Part shown: positions 63,524-64,000 of the stretch, piece after piece
Position numbering within the stretch: the first letter of the stretch is position 1
How the letters are laid out: every line of letters starts with the position of its first letter
Source of the DNA: Peltaster fructicola
Taxonomy: Eukaryota > Ascomycota > Dothideomycetes
Direction of reading: 5' to 3'
NCBI GenBank assembly: GCA_001592805.2
Contig: CP051139.1
Span: 2,914,001-2,978,000 of the forward strand
Length of the DNA: 64,000 nucleotides
The notes under the pieces: generated by a model
Database searches by the model: none
What the model was told of the DNA's origin: nothing
Seen by the model: only the letters and a program-made list of their open reading frames with translations
Translations under genes and position numbers: made by a program

Positions 63524-64000
63524 ATGGCGATCACAATACTCACACCTGTGTCCGCAGGTCCTCCCGCCTTCCCGGCCTCTCTTGATGACGACATGAACAT
63601 TGATGATGATTTCCTTCCTTCCACCAAAACACGATCTACGACGGTCATATGTCCAGGACAGAGCATTACCGACGACGCACAGTGGATGCGCGGTCATGGA
63701 ACATACGCTCTTGACGATGCTGGTGATATACGATCAACATTGGCAGGCACTTTGCAAAAGACGAACAAACTTCTCTCTGTGGTACCACTGAGAGCACGAT
63801 ACACTCCCGAGATAGGAGATCTTGTTATTGGCAGGATAGTGGAGGTACAAGCGAAGAGGTGGAAGGTCGACATCGCCGCACCATTGCTCAGCAACCTCAT
63901 GATTAGCAGTATCAACCTCCCAGGCGGCACACTGAGGAAGAGAACACAAGTCGACGAGCTCAACATACGGTCGTTCTTTGGCGAAGGAGAGCTACTAGTT
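63524..64000 (+). CDS. RRP4: Exosome component RRP4 (5' part, cut by window end)
   Basis: Open from ATG 63524 to the window end (159 codons; no stop reached). After an acidic N-terminus come the RRP4 hallmarks: [20 protein letters not shown], then [40 protein letters not shown] (S1 domain), [13 protein letters not shown] and [15 protein letters not shown]. Rrp4 is a cap subunit of the RNA exosome, with an N-terminal domain, S1 and KH folds, guiding RNA into the channel. The KH part lies beyond the window. No intron is needed in this segment. Confidence 0.92.
   Translation, partial: MAITILTPVSAGPPAFPASLDDDMNIDDDFLPSTKTRSTTVICPGQSITDDAQWMRGHGTYALDDAGDIRSTLAGTLQKTNKLLSVVPLRARYTPEIGDLVIGRIVEVQAKRWKVDIAAPLLSNLMISSINLPGGTLRKRTQVDELNIRSFFGEGELLV

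Noticed and set aside
1-64000. Gene cluster, mobile element or defence-like system
   Set aside because: Neighbouring genes are unrelated housekeeping or surface genes with alternating strands; no transposase, reverse transcriptase, terminal repeats, NRPS/PKS or NLR signatures were seen.

Overview
The window is nuclear DNA of a filamentous ascomycete (Pezizomycotina). A Dothideomycete is my best guess from overall protein style, but this is not proven. Evidence: many spliced genes with introns of about 41-65 nt, GTAAGT/GTATGT donors and CTAAC/CTGAC branch sites; a class III chitin synthase, a CFEM GPI-type wall protein, an EMC10-like protein, a fungal COX14-type assembly factor and a Cdc15/Hof1-type F-BAR protein. 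I see no bacterial operon signals, CRISPR array, tRNA, rRNA, intact transposon or viral element. Genes are about 1.5 kb apart and strands alternate, giving many divergent (shared-promoter) and convergent (shared 3' end) pairs.

Layout. 1-8 kb: small conserved protein (partial), STE20-like kinase, conserved nuclear-type protein, alanyl-tRNA synthetase (ALA1). 8-15 kb: DSBA-type thioredoxin-fold protein, F-actin capping beta (CAP2), UBE2W-type E2, rhodanese/Ych1-like enzyme, MATE transporter, CKS1. 15-25 kb: AAR2 splicing factor, VIP1 inositol-polyphosphate kinase, UTP21. 25-33 kb: tubby-like-domain protein, NOL8/NOP8-like RRM protein, membrane protein, several conserved proteins, COX14-domain protein. 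33-39 kb: sparser region with decayed kinase-like pieces, acyl-CoA thioesterase, a PMP3-like gene with an in-frame TAG, a newly predicted multi-exon gene and a bZIP factor. 40-46 kb: glyoxalase II (nine exons), Cdc15-like F-BAR/SH3 gene with an apparent 1-nt insertion in the SH3 domain, membrane protein. 46-64 kb: Myb/HTH-like protein, CFEM wall protein, FGGY kinase, EMC10, secreted amidase, small ORF, DUF218 protein, class III chitin synthase, and the start of exosome RRP4 running off the end.

Functionally this is core housekeeping (translation, splicing, rRNA processing and exosome, cell cycle and cytokinesis, inositol pyrophosphate signalling) mixed with cell-surface genes (CFEM, chitin synthase, amidase). 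No biosynthetic cluster, defence island or new multi-gene system was found. The most useful observations are three host genes whose reading frame conflicts with family expectation (PMP3-like TAG, SH3 frameshift, one impossible splice phase), two genes with starts suggesting dual targeting (ALA1, GLO2), and one predicted gene made of short phase-compatible exons. All splice sites were inferred by eye from consensus, phase and family resemblance; no search was run.
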